Assembly (NCBI GenBank): GCA_035519675.1
Contig: DATIWB010000005.1
Coordinates: 1-64,000 of the forward strand
Reading direction: 5' to 3'
DNA: 64,000 nt
DNA from: RPRB01 sp035519675
GTDB lineage: Bacteria > Myxococcota > Myxococcia > Myxococcales > Myxococcaceae
Shown piece after piece: positions 18,271 to 26,860 of this stretch. Within the stretch, counting starts at the first letter, position 1; the number at the start of each line of letters is the position of its first letter. The notes beneath the pieces were generated by a model. The model had not been told where the DNA came from, made no database searches, and worked only from the letters and a program-made list of their open reading frames with translations. The translations under genes and the position numbers were made by a program.

Positions 18271-19077
18271 CTAGCCGAGGAGTCCCGCCCGCACCGCGGC
18301 GTCCAGCACCTCGGCGAGCACGTCCACCGAGCTGCGTGTCTCGGCGCGTCGAATCTCGGCGCCAGCTGCGCGGACGACGTGCTCTGCGCCGAGCACGAAG
18401 GGAAGGCTGCGCCGACCCAGGCGAACGAGCCGGTCGTCGTGGAAGGCCGCCGGGGCCCACCGCTTCAGCTCCTGGGCGACGACGCCGAGGTTGGCCGCGC
18501 GCGCCGGTTGCAGCAACGGACCGAGCCCCGAGAACTCCAGCGCCTTCTCCGCGAGGATGACCCGCTCGCCGCCGCTGCCGTGCACCAGGACGAACTGCTC
18601 GGAGTCCTCCTGCGAGTCGCGCACGGTGGAGCTCGTCTTCTTGGTCATGACCAGGCCGCCGGTGAGCACCGCACGCCCCATGGAGAACGCCCGGGACGTC
18701 TCGGTGTGCGTGGTGCTGGTCCGTGAGATCCGGATTCCTCGGAGCACGAGCTGCACCTCGTTCCAGGCCAGCCCGAGCGTCTCGCCGCTCCGGGAGGTGA
18801 AGATCGCGCCGCCGTCCTGGAAGGCAAAGCTCCGAGCCTGGAAGCGGTCAGCGTCGGAGGGGACCGTCTGGTCGATGGCCAGTGCCACCAGCCCCGCTCG
18901 ACCAAGCGCCGCCACCAGCTCCGTGGCGCGCTCCGGCGGAACCCGGGCCAGGAGCGCGGGTGGCTCGGGGGCGAGTCGCATCCGCGCCTCCGCCGCGCTC
19001 ATCCCCGCCGAGTCCACCAGCGCCTCGACCGCCGCGTCGAGCTGGGGCGGCAGGCGCACCGTGGAGACGAGCTTCAT
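18271..19077 (-). CDS. Hypothetical protein, possible stress/QC-type regulator of unknown family
   Basis: A 268-residue soluble protein I do not recognise. It starts MKLVSTVRLPPQLDAAVEALVDSAG with an N-terminal region (1-75) that looks like a small alpha/beta domain. A middle region (about 85-150) has FTSRSGETLGLAWNEVQLV, which resembles a PH-like beta-barrel edge, and a stretch of Ser/Thr (RTSTTHTETSRAFS). A helical C-terminal region ends the protein. There is no signal peptide, no transmembrane segment and no cysteine. It is convergent with the secretion ATPase gene. No function is proposed. Confidence 0.75.
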   Translation of the reverse strand: MKLVSTVRLPPQLDAAVEALVDSAGMSAAEARMRLAPEPPALLARVPPERATELVAALGRAGLVALAIDQTVPSDADRFQARSFAFQDGGAIFTSRSGETLGLAWNEVQLVLRGIRISRTSTTHTETSRAFSMGRAVLTGGLVMTKKTSSTVRDSQEDSEQFVLVHGSGGERVILAEKALEFSGLGPLLQPARAANLGVVAQELKRWAPAAFHDDRLVRLGRRSLPFVLGAEHVVRAAGAEIRRAETRSSVDVLAEVLDAAVRAGLLG

Positions 19078-19117
19078 TCACGGAAGAGTACGCCACACGC
19101 CCGGTCCCCGCCGAACA

Positions 19118-19152
19118 GGCAGGGGCGCGCCATGCTCACGCGCGCCCCTGCC
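19118..19152 (-). terminator. Strong GC hairpin downstream of the lipoprotein gene
   Basis: A perfect 13-base inverted repeat, GGCAGGGGCGCGC (19118-19130) and its complement (19140-19152), surrounds a nine-base loop. It lies 15 bases after the stop of the frameshifted lipoprotein gene and before the start of the next minus-strand gene, where a transcription terminator is expected. There is no run of T after the stem, so the termination function is inferred from structure and place only. Confidence 0.45.
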
Positions 19153-19167
19153 CCGGTTGCCCGGCCG

Positions 19168-21359
19168 CTACTTGATGATGATCGGCGGCCGGCGGAATTG
19201 CACGTAGTGCGGGTCGAAGAACGTCCCGCTCTGGGGTGGCTGCCGCTTCCGCAGGGTGTAGCCCACCGCCGCGAACTGCGACGGATCCGACCCCACCGGA
19301 CGGATGGTCACGTAGTCACCCCACCGCCCCTGGCTGGCGTCGCTGCTCCGGGGTGGATAGACGATGAAATCCCCCCAGTAGCCCACGGCGTGGTTGGCGT
19401 GGAGCGTGCCTCCGCCCCCGTAGGCAAGGGAGAGCCCGATCTCCCCGCCGACGTTGGTGGACAGTGAGGGGTAGGCAAAGGCGAACCCCCCGTTCCAGAT
19501 CTGCACCTGCTCGACGAGGCTGAAGTTGTTCCCCCGGTCGAGGTGGACCATCTGGATGTGTGGATGGGCGAAGCCGCCGCCGCGCGCCGCCATCCAGGCG
19601 AACCAGAGGTTGTTCCCCCAGCGGGTGGCCCCGATGACGCCGGCCCCGGGGAACCCCCCGGACATCTGCATCCAGTCGATGCCGCCCGGGGTGATGGAGG
19701 TGTAGTCGCTGTTGGGCCAGCTGTTGATGTTCACGTTGCGCCAGAAGTAGGTGTTGGAGTCCTCGCGCAGCGAGTAGACGACCATCTGGCTGGTGGAGTT
19801 GTGCCCGGCCCAGAAGATCTCGTCCCCGGTCACCTGGGTGAGGTGACCGCCGTACGCCCTGGCCGAGTTCGAGGGGTTGGTGAAGCCGATGTTGATCCCG
19901 GTCGAGTCACGGATCTGCGCCAGCGGGATGCGGAACACCAGGAGCCCGGCCCCCACCTGGTCCACGCTCCCGTAGAGGAAGTTCTGGCCCACCGAGAGAT
20001 CGGGGTAGTCCATCCAGTTGTTCCCCATCCCGAAGGTGGCCGAGCGGAGGTCCCAGTAGGTCCAGGCGGTGCCGTTGCTGCTGACGATCTGCGCCGGGCT
20101 GGCTGAGGCGATGCGGAGCATGTTCGGCCCCCCGCCGCTCCCTCTCCAGAACTGCATCAGCCAGATGAACCGGTCGATCTGCGGGACGTAGAGGATGACC
20201 TGGTCACAGCAGAGGCCGCCGTCGAGCTGCCGTCCGAGCGAATCGAGCGTGGGCCGGCTGGGGAAGATGGTGGTCGGGTCCAGCCGGGTGAAGGTCAGTC
20301 CCCCGTCCTTGGAGAAGGCGGCGAAGGTGTTCCCCGAGACCAGCACCACGTTCCCGCTGCTCGCCCCGCTCATGTCCGGCGGGGAGCCGGTGAAGTTGGA
20401 GGCCGAGAGGAAGGAGGTGACCACCGTGAACTCGAAGCCCCCACCGGCGTTCCCCGCGAACGGACTCGCCACCGAGATCCCCTCCACCGCCGGAGAGAGA
20501 TTGCCCCGGAGCGGGCCAGGAGCCACCAGCAGCGGCTCGTCCTCGTTGCGCTCGTCCTCGACGTTGATGTCGAAGTGGTCGAACAGGCCTCCGGCCACCT
20601 GGATCGGAGGGGCGAAGGTCTGGATCAGCACGTCGGAGCGGGCGCCGTCGCACATCGGACCGGCCGCCACGTGGATCGGCACGGTGAGGGATGCGGTGTG
20701 CCCGATCGGGTCGGAGACCGTCACCATCACCGCGTAGTCACCCGGGGTGCGGGCCTCGAAGCCGGCGTGATTCCCCGCGGGGGTGAGGGTGTAGACCGCG
20801 CCGGCAGGGGCAGCGGTCACCGCCAGGCGTAGCTGAGCGGGAGCCCGTCCGGATGGCTCGCCACCACCTGCATCGCCACGTCCTCGCACACGGCGGTGAA
20901 CTTGCTCGGACGGAACCGGAAGTCGGTGATCCGCGGCGGATGCTCGGTCACCACCGGGACGTCGAGCCCGCCGGTGCCGCCGTCGTCACAGAACAGGGCG
21001 AGCACCACCTCGGTGGTCTTCCCGTGGAGCACGTTGGCCGAGGCCGACGCCGCCGCGCACTTGGTGCTCGGTCCTCCGGAGAGGCCGAAGGGGATGGCGG
21101 TCACCAGGTAGCTTCCGGGCTGGAGGACGAAGAAGGCGTCCCCTCCGGTCCGGGTCTGGCCCCCGAGGGTGATGGTGGAGAGGACGATGTCCTCCTCGGC
21201 CACCACCGTGGTTCCCTGCGTCACCCGGATCAGGACGGAGGCGATGTCGTCGGTGCTCGCGGCGACCAGCGCGGCCCGGATCCGGGTCGTGTCCGTCGAG
21301 CCCTGCGCCGGGATGGAGCGGCCACAGCCTGGAGGGACCGCGACCAGAAGCAACAGCAT
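19168..21359 (-). pseudogene. Secreted lipoprotein with PKD/Ig-like and sialidase-like repeats, broken by a one-base frameshift
   Basis: Two reading frames on the minus strand form one gene. The first (from 21359) starts with a signal peptide and lipobox-like PPGC, carries a carboxypeptidase/CARDB-like beta region, and stops in the middle of a PKD-like repeat at LPLSYAWR (near 20817). The second frame resumes exactly there with VTAAPAGAVYTLTPAG and DYAVMVTVSD, the rest of the same PKD-like fold. It then continues for about 550 residues with WGDYVTI-type and Asp/Trp-rich motifs like a beta-propeller. One extra G in the TGGCGG at about 20822-20826 would restore W-A-V-T. So it is a recent frameshift or a sequencing error in a short G run. 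The intact protein would be about 730 residues, exported and lipid-anchored; its substrate is unknown. Confidence 0.75.
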
Positions 21360-21502
21360 CAGCAGTGTGGACCTGAAGCAAACGTGCAGGGGACCCCCTT
21401 TTCAGCGGCACGCTGTCAGCCCTGGCTGGCGACGGTCGCTTGGCCGGCACCACTGCGCCCGGGCGTGCACAATGTCCAGACGCACCGCGTGCAGGCAGGC
21501 CC

Positions 21503-22240
21503 ATGCCGCAGCCAGCGGCGACGTCTGGCATCGTGCGTTCCATGGACGGCTCGCCGCGAAGCGTCGTGACGGGGATCGAAGTGGTCGAGGACGTCACGTC
21601 GCGCTCGCGTTGCGACGAGGGCTTTCTCCATCTGAAGCGACTCGTCTGCCGGAACCGCCACGCGGACGGCTCGACTTCCCGCGAGTACCGCGTGGACGTG
21701 GTTGACCGGCCTGTCCCCGACGCCGTGGCGGTGCTGATCTGGCGGCGCGGCCCTGGGGGCGTCGAGGTGCTCACCCGGAAGACGCTCCGCCCCGCAGCGC
21801 TCTTCCGCGCCGGGATGGCGCTGCCGCTGCCCGATCCGCGTTCTTACCTGCTGCTCGAGGAGCTCGTGGCAGGGGTGCTGGAGCCCGCGGACCGGGGCGA
21901 GGCCGGCCTGCGTCACCGCGCGGCCGAGGAGACCCTGGAGGAGGCGGGGTACCGCGTCCGACCCGAGGAGGTGACCTTGCTCGGGGGAAGCTTCTTCCTC
22001 GCTCCGGGAATTCTCTCCGAGAAGATTCACCCCACGGCGGTGGAGGTCACCGGCCGCGAGCAAGGAACGCCGCACGGCGATGGCTCACCGCTGGAGGAGG
22101 GCGCAGCGCTCCACTGGTGGGCCATCGGCGCGCTCCTCGAGGCATGCCGGAGCGGCGAGGTGGAGGACGCGAAGACCGAGATCCTCGTGGCCCGGTTCCT
22201 CGCCCGCGGGTTGGCCGCGACCCCCACCGGGAGCCGCTGA
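21503..22240 (+). CDS. NUDIX hydrolase
   Basis: A protein of about 245 residues with a Nudix fold. It has the segment DAVAVLIWRR and then the Nudix box from GVLEPADRGE to AAEETLEEAGYRV. The usual RE of the box is AE here (Arg replaced by Ala), while the EExG core is kept. The general layout fits ADP-ribose pyrophosphatase-like members that cut nucleoside diphosphate sugars. The start is uncertain: ATG at 21503 and ATG at 21542 are both possible and neither has a strong ribosome site. It is divergent from the broken lipoprotein gene. Confidence 0.8.
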   Translation: MPQPAATSGIVRSMDGSPRSVVTGIEVVEDVTSRSRCDEGFLHLKRLVCRNRHADGSTSREYRVDVVDRPVPDAVAVLIWRRGPGGVEVLTRKTLRPAALFRAGMALPLPDPRSYLLLEELVAGVLEPADRGEAGLRHRAAEETLEEAGYRVRPEEVTLLGGSFFLAPGILSEKIHPTAVEVTGREQGTPHGDGSPLEEGAALHWWAIGALLEACRSGEVEDAKTEILVARFLARGLAATPTGSR

Positions 22241-22306
22241 CCCACCCCCATTCCCGGAATTCCGGAGCCTTGGGGGCGGCCCGGCCAGTGCATTCCCACG
22301 GGGTCC

Positions 22307-22504
22307 ATGGCCGATCCCGCCAGCCCTCGTCCCGTCCCGGTCCTCGACCTCGTCGGCGCCATCCGGCTCGACCCGGAGTTCCGGATGGAGGACGTGCTCC
22401 GCGCCCTGGACAGCATGACGCCCGAGGAGCTGGAGGAGCTGGCCTCGCTGCTCGACGAGCACGACGCGGCCGTTCGCCGGCGCGCCCGCATCCTGGCGAG
22501 CTGA
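22307..22504 (+). CDS. Small acidic hypothetical protein
   Basis: A 65-residue soluble, mostly helical protein: a Pro-rich start, then MEDVLRALDSMTPEELEELASLLDEHD, which reads as an amphipathic helical hairpin. There are no cysteines and no signal peptide. It lies between the NUDIX and HAD genes on the same strand. The ATG at 22307 has no clear Shine-Dalgarno, so translation is likely but not certain. No family is recognised. Confidence 0.5.
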   Translation: MADPASPRPVPVLDLVGAIRLDPEFRMEDVLRALDSMTPEELEELASLLDEHDAAVRRRARILAS

Positions 22505-22551
22505 GCCGGGGGTGTCGACGCAGCCCGGGCCCTGGCGGTAGAGGGCCTGCC

Positions 22552-23301
22552 ATGCAGTTCGCGCCCCATCCCCAATGGCAGCGGGTCCTCGGCGACATCC
22601 TCGCCGCGGCGCAGGCGGCGGGTCCCGCGGGCGTCGTCGCCTTCGACCTCGACTCGACCCTGCTGGACAACCGCCCGCGCCAGGCGGCCATCGTGCGCGA
22701 CTTCGCCAGCGTGCACGGCATCCCGGCCCTCGAGGGCTTCCAGCCGGAGCACCTGGTCACCGGCTTCGACACCCGCGAGGCGCTGGGCAGGGCCGGGCTG
22801 GACCCCGAGGGGGTCGCCCGGTGGCTGCCGGACCTCCGCAAGCACTGGGTGGAGCGCTTCTTCACCTCTGAGGCGTGCCTTCATGACATCCCCGTGCGGG
22901 GCGCGGCCGGGTACGCCCGCCGCGCGCATGGCACGGGGGTCCAGCTGGTCTACCTGACGGCCCGCCCCGAGCGGATGCGTCCCGGGACGGAGGAGGTGCT
23001 CCGGCGCTTCGGGTTCCCGCTCCCCGGCCCCGGGGTCCAGCTGTGGATGAAGCCGGACGATCCGGGGCTCGGGGACGATGCCTTCAAGCGCTCCGCCCAC
23101 GCGCGGCTGGCCTCGCTGGGGCGGCTGGTGGCCGCCTTCGACAACGAGCCCGGGCACGCCAATGACTTCCGGACCACGTTCCCCGAGGCGGAGGTGGTGC
23201 TGGTCGCCACCGGCCACTCGGGCCGTGTGTCAACGCTCGCCCCACGGGTGTCCGTGGTCCCCCACCTGGCGCTCGAGGGGGAGGCGCCAGAAAACCTGTG
23301 A
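22552..23301 (+). CDS. HAD-superfamily hydrolase
   Basis: A 249-residue HAD protein. Motif I is FDLDSTLLDN (nucleophile Asp near residue 32 and the second Asp two residues on). Motif II is probably YLTARPERM, and FDNEPGHAND near residue 205 supplies the acidic motif IV. It is likely a cytoplasmic phosphatase; the substrate cannot be read from the sequence. The frame is open far upstream, but the ATG at 22552 begins the recognisable domain. It is followed by the pyruvate dehydrogenase operon after about 60 bases and may be co-transcribed. Confidence 0.85.
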   Translation: MQFAPHPQWQRVLGDILAAAQAAGPAGVVAFDLDSTLLDNRPRQAAIVRDFASVHGIPALEGFQPEHLVTGFDTREALGRAGLDPEGVARWLPDLRKHWVERFFTSEACLHDIPVRGAAGYARRAHGTGVQLVYLTARPERMRPGTEEVLRRFGFPLPGPGVQLWMKPDDPGLGDDAFKRSAHARLASLGRLVAAFDNEPGHANDFRTTFPEAEVVLVATGHSGRVSTLAPRVSVVPHLALEGEAPENL

Positions 23302-23359
23302 AGCGCCCGCCGCGCCGCGGCATGGGGCGATCACTTGGAAAATCGGGCCTCGAGTGGAT

Positions 23360-24508
23360 ATGCAGCGGCCCGGCATGGCACCCCAGTCTCCGAAGGATCT
23401 CCTCCTCTCGATGTACCGGAAGATGTACCTGATCCGCCGGTTCGAGGAACGGGCGGCGCAGGCGTACACGCAAGGGAAGATCAACGGCTTCTGCCACCTG
23501 TACATCGGGCAGGAGGCGGTGGCGGTGGGCACCACCGAGGCGCTCCACCCCGACGACTACCAGCTCGGCGCCTATCGCGATCACGGCTACCCGCTGACCC
23601 GCGGCGCTGACCCGGGGATGATCATGGCCGAGCTGTTCGGCAAGGCCACCGGGTACTGCAAGGGCAAGGGCGGCTCGATGCACATCTTCGACGTCGAGCA
23701 CTACGTGCTCGGCGGCTACGGCATCGTCGGCGGGCAGATCCCGCTGGCCGCCGGGCTGGGGTTCGCCTCGCGCTACCGGAGCGACGGCCGGGTGGCGGTC
23801 TGCTACTTCGGCGAGGCCGCGGCGAACCAGGGCGCCTTCCACGAGACGTTGAACATGGCGGCGAAGTGGTCGCTGCCGGTCATCTTCCTTTGCGAGAACA
23901 ACCGCTACGGGATGGGGACCGCGTTCGCCCGCGTCTCTCCGATGCCCGAGGTCTACAAGCGCGCCGCGGCCTACGGCATCCGCGGCGAGCCGGTGGACGG
24001 GATGGACGTGCTCAAGGTGTACGAGGCGGTCAAGGACTGCGCCGCCTGGTGCCGGGCCGGAAAGGGCCCGGTGCTGCTGGAGGCCAACACCTACCGCTAC
24101 CGCGGCCACTCGATGTCCGACCCGGCCACGTACCGGACCAAGACCGAGGTGGAGGCGGAGCGGAAGGGAGACCCGATTCCCAAGCTCCGGCAGTTCGCCG
24201 TGGAGCAGATGAAGATCCCCGAGTCCGAGTTCGAGGCCATCGATGCCGAGGTGAAGGCCACCGTCGATGCGGCGGTGAAGTTCGCCGAGCAGTCGCCGGA
24301 GCCCCCGCTGGACGAGCTCCACGAGGACATCTTCGTCGAGCCGGGCGATCCGGACGTGAAGCCGCGCGAGCGGGTGCTGGGGATGAAGGTGGAGTGGCCG
24401 CACTTCCCCGGACCTCAAGACTACCGGGTGACCTGGGACCTCGAGCCGCGCGAGCAGGCCGAGGTGGCGGAGCAGAAGGCCGGCCTGAAGCAGCCGGCGC
24501 GGGCCTGA
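23360..24508 (+). CDS. pdhA: Pyruvate dehydrogenase E1 component, alpha subunit
   Basis: A 382-residue E1 alpha subunit of the alpha2-beta2 type that decarboxylates pyruvate with thiamine diphosphate. Family landmarks are the RRFEERAAQAYTQGKI start, YRDHGYPLTRG, KGKGGSMHIFD and YRYRGHSMSDP. The ThDP/Mg2+ motif reads FGEAAANQGAF (from about residue 150) and ends LCENN; the usual GDGA opening is GEAA here. The C-terminal ~45 residues (after FVEPGDPD) are an extra acidic tail. The ATG at 23360 is chosen because it starts the domain; a purine-rich GAGTGG lies just before it. It is followed by E1 beta after 30 bases. Confidence 0.95.
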   Translation: MQRPGMAPQSPKDLLLSMYRKMYLIRRFEERAAQAYTQGKINGFCHLYIGQEAVAVGTTEALHPDDYQLGAYRDHGYPLTRGADPGMIMAELFGKATGYCKGKGGSMHIFDVEHYVLGGYGIVGGQIPLAAGLGFASRYRSDGRVAVCYFGEAAANQGAFHETLNMAAKWSLPVIFLCENNRYGMGTAFARVSPMPEVYKRAAAYGIRGEPVDGMDVLKVYEAVKDCAAWCRAGKGPVLLEANTYRYRGHSMSDPATYRTKTEVEAERKGDPIPKLRQFAVEQMKIPESEFEAIDAEVKATVDAAVKFAEQSPEPPLDELHEDIFVEPGDPDVKPRERVLGMKVEWPHFPGPQDYRVTWDLEPREQAEVAEQKAGLKQPARA

Positions 24509-24538
24509 GACGAGCAAGCGACGAGGGACGGTCGATCG

Positions 24539-25528
24539 ATGCCTGAGATTGCGTGGCGCGAGGCGCTGAACCAGGCGCTCTCCGAGGAGATGGAACGCGA
24601 CGTCAACGTCTTCCTGATGGGGGAAGAGGTGGCGCGCTACAACGGGGCGTACAAGGTCAGCCAGGGGCTGCTGGACAAGTTCGGCAGCGCCCGGGTGGTG
24701 GACGCGCCGATCAGCGAGCTGGGCTTCGCCGGGCTCGGGGTGGGCGCGGCGATGGTGGGGCTCCGGCCGGTCATCGAGATGATGACCTGGAACTTCGCCA
24801 TCCTGGCGATGGACCAGATCGTCAACAACGCGGCCAAGCTCCGCCACATGTCCGGCGGGCAGCTGCGCTGCCCCATCGTCTTCCGCGGGCCGAACGGCGC
24901 CGGTGGCCGGCTCTCCTCGCAGCACAGCCAGTCACTGGAGGCGAACTACGCCCACTTCCCCGGGCTGAAGATCCTCGCCCCGTCCACCCCGGCCGATGCC
25001 AAGGGGCTGCTCAAGGCGGCGATCCGGGACGACAACCCGACCATCTTCCTCGAGGCCGAGCTGCTCTACGGGGTGAAGGGCGAGGTCCCGGCCGGCGAGC
25101 ACGTGCTGCCCATCGGCAAGGCGGACCTCAAGCGCCAAGGAAAGGACGCGACGGTCATCACCTGGTCGCGGATGTACTACTTCGCCGAGCAGGCGGCGCA
25201 GCTGCTGGAGCAGGAGGGGATTCACGTGGACCTGCTGGATCTCCGCACCCTCAAGCCGCTGGACGAGGAGGCGATCCTCACCTCGGTGCGGAGGACCAAC
25301 CGGGTGGTGGTGGTCGAGGAGGGGTGGAGCTTCTGCGGGCTGGGCGCGCAGATCGCCGACCTCCTGCAGCAGAAGGCCTTCGACGACCTCGACGCGCCGG
25401 TGGAGCGGGTGACCGGCCTGGACGTGAACCGCAGCTACGCCGCGGTGCTGGAGAAGGCCACCGAGGTGTCCGCGGAGCGAATCGTCGCCGCGGTGAAGAA
25501 GGTCATGTACCAGGAAGAGGGGACCTGA
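24539..25528 (+). CDS. pdhB: Pyruvate dehydrogenase E1 component, beta subunit
   Basis: A 329-residue E1 beta subunit. Typical segments are REALNQALSEEMERD near the N-terminus, FLMGEEVARYNGAYKVSQGL, DAPISELGFAGLGVGAAMVG, the cation-site region around RGPNGAGGRLSSQHSQSLE, and the C-terminal DLRTLKPLDEEAI. It pairs with the E1 alpha subunit upstream and hands the hydroxyethyl group to E2 downstream. It ends two bases before the E2 start, so the three genes form one operon. Confidence 0.96.
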   Translation: MPEIAWREALNQALSEEMERDVNVFLMGEEVARYNGAYKVSQGLLDKFGSARVVDAPISELGFAGLGVGAAMVGLRPVIEMMTWNFAILAMDQIVNNAAKLRHMSGGQLRCPIVFRGPNGAGGRLSSQHSQSLEANYAHFPGLKILAPSTPADAKGLLKAAIRDDNPTIFLEAELLYGVKGEVPAGEHVLPIGKADLKRQGKDATVITWSRMYYFAEQAAQLLEQEGIHVDLLDLRTLKPLDEEAILTSVRRTNRVVVVEEGWSFCGLGAQIADLLQQKAFDDLDAPVERVTGLDVNRSYAAVLEKATEVSAERIVAAVKKVMYQEEGT

Positions 25529-25530
25529 CG

Positions 25531-26811
25531 ATGGCCACCGAGGTGCAGCTTCCGGCGCTTTCCCCGACGATGACCGAGGGGAAGATCGTCAAGTGGCTCA
25601 AGAAGGAGGGCGACAGCGTCTCCTCCGGCGAGGCCATCGCCGAGGTCGAGACCGACAAGTCCAACCTCGAGGTCGAGGCGTTCGACGACGGCGTCTTGCT
25701 GAAGATCCTCGTCCAGGAAGGCGAGACCGGCGCGGTCGGCGCGCCCATCGCGGTGATCGGCGCCAAGGGCGAGAAGGTGGAGGCGTCCAAGCCCGCACCG
25801 AAGTCGGCGGCCCCGAAGCCCGCCGCCGTCCAGCCCGAGGAGCGCGCCCAGCGTCCGGGCGGTCCGGCGCAGGTGGTGCCCATCCGCCGGGCCGAGGAGC
25901 GCGCGCCGGCGCCGGCGCCGGCGTCCGAGGACGGCCGCCTCCGGGCCTCGCCGCTCGCCAAGCGGATGGCACGGGAGGAGGGGCTCGACCTCGCCGGCGT
26001 GCAGGGCTCCGGCCCCAGCGGCCGCATCGTGAAGCGCGACGTGGAGGCAGCGATGGGCCAGGTGGGAGCCGCGGCCCTGGCGCCTGCCCCCCGTCCCGGG
26101 TCTGCCCCCCCACCGGCCCCGGTCTTCGGCCGGCGCGAACCGGAGGTCCTGCCGATCTCCGGGATGAGGAAGATCATCGCCCAGCGGATGGCGGAGGTGA
26201 AGCCGGGCGTCCCGCACTTCTACGTCACGGTCGACATCGACATGGAGGAGGCGGTCAAGGTCCGCGAGCAGGCCAAGGCGGCCGAGGTGAAGATCTCGAT
26301 CAACGACCTCATCGTGAAGGCCGCGGCCATGGCGCTCCGCCGGCAGCCGAAGGTGAACGTCTCGCTCCAGGGTGACCGCCTGCTCCAGTTCCACACCGCG
26401 GACGTGGGCATCGCGGTGGCGATCGAGGATGGGCTCATCACCCCGGTCATCCGCGATGCAGATCTGAAGTCGCTGGGGGCCATCGCCGCCGAGGCGCGCG
26501 AGCTGGCCGAGCGGGCGCGGCGCAAGGCGCTCCGGCCCGAGGAGTACTCGGGCGGGTCGATCACCGTGTCCAACCTGGGAATGTTCGGGGTGGACTCGTT
26601 CATCGCGGTCATCAACCCGCCGCAGGCCTCCATCGTGGCGGTGGGCGCGGTGGCGGAGCGGGCGGTGGTACGCGACGGCAAGGTGGTGGTGCGCAAGACG
26701 ATGTCCACGACCTTCTCCGGAGACCACCGGGTGGTCGACGGCGCGCTCGGCGCCCAGTACCTGCAGGAGCTCAAGGCGCTCCTCGAGCAGCCGACGCGCT
26801 TGCTGTTCTAG
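25531..26811 (+). CDS. pdhC: Pyruvate dehydrogenase E2, dihydrolipoyl acetyltransferase
   Basis: A 426-residue E2 with one lipoyl domain (residues 1-80; lipoylated Lys in ETDKSNLEV). A Pro/Ala linker follows, then a peripheral subunit-binding domain (about 133-168: RASPLAKRMAREEGLDL, GRIVKRDVE), a second linker and the catalytic domain (about 205-426). The catalytic HRVVDG (His near residue 398) and the FSGD motif before it are intact. It transfers acetyl groups to CoA and forms the complex core. E3 is not in the window. Confidence 0.96.
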   Translation: MATEVQLPALSPTMTEGKIVKWLKKEGDSVSSGEAIAEVETDKSNLEVEAFDDGVLLKILVQEGETGAVGAPIAVIGAKGEKVEASKPAPKSAAPKPAAVQPEERAQRPGGPAQVVPIRRAEERAPAPAPASEDGRLRASPLAKRMAREEGLDLAGVQGSGPSGRIVKRDVEAAMGQVGAAALAPAPRPGSAPPPAPVFGRREPEVLPISGMRKIIAQRMAEVKPGVPHFYVTVDIDMEEAVKVREQAKAAEVKISINDLIVKAAAMALRRQPKVNVSLQGDRLLQFHTADVGIAVAIEDGLITPVIRDADLKSLGAIAAEARELAERARRKALRPEEYSGGSITVSNLGMFGVDSFIAVINPPQASIVAVGAVAERAVVRDGKVVVRKTMSTTFSGDHRVVDGALGAQYLQELKALLEQPTRLLF

Positions 26812-26860
26812 CCCGGCCCCGGCCCAGAGACCGCCCGAGGTGCCGTCCCGCCTCAGACGT

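Noticed and set aside
15143..18460. A very long open frame on the minus strand across hemC, hemD and the secretion ATPase
   Set aside because: It is antisense to genes with strong family motifs, is dominated by Arg, His, Gly and Ala, and shows no domain. High GC makes such shadow frames common here.
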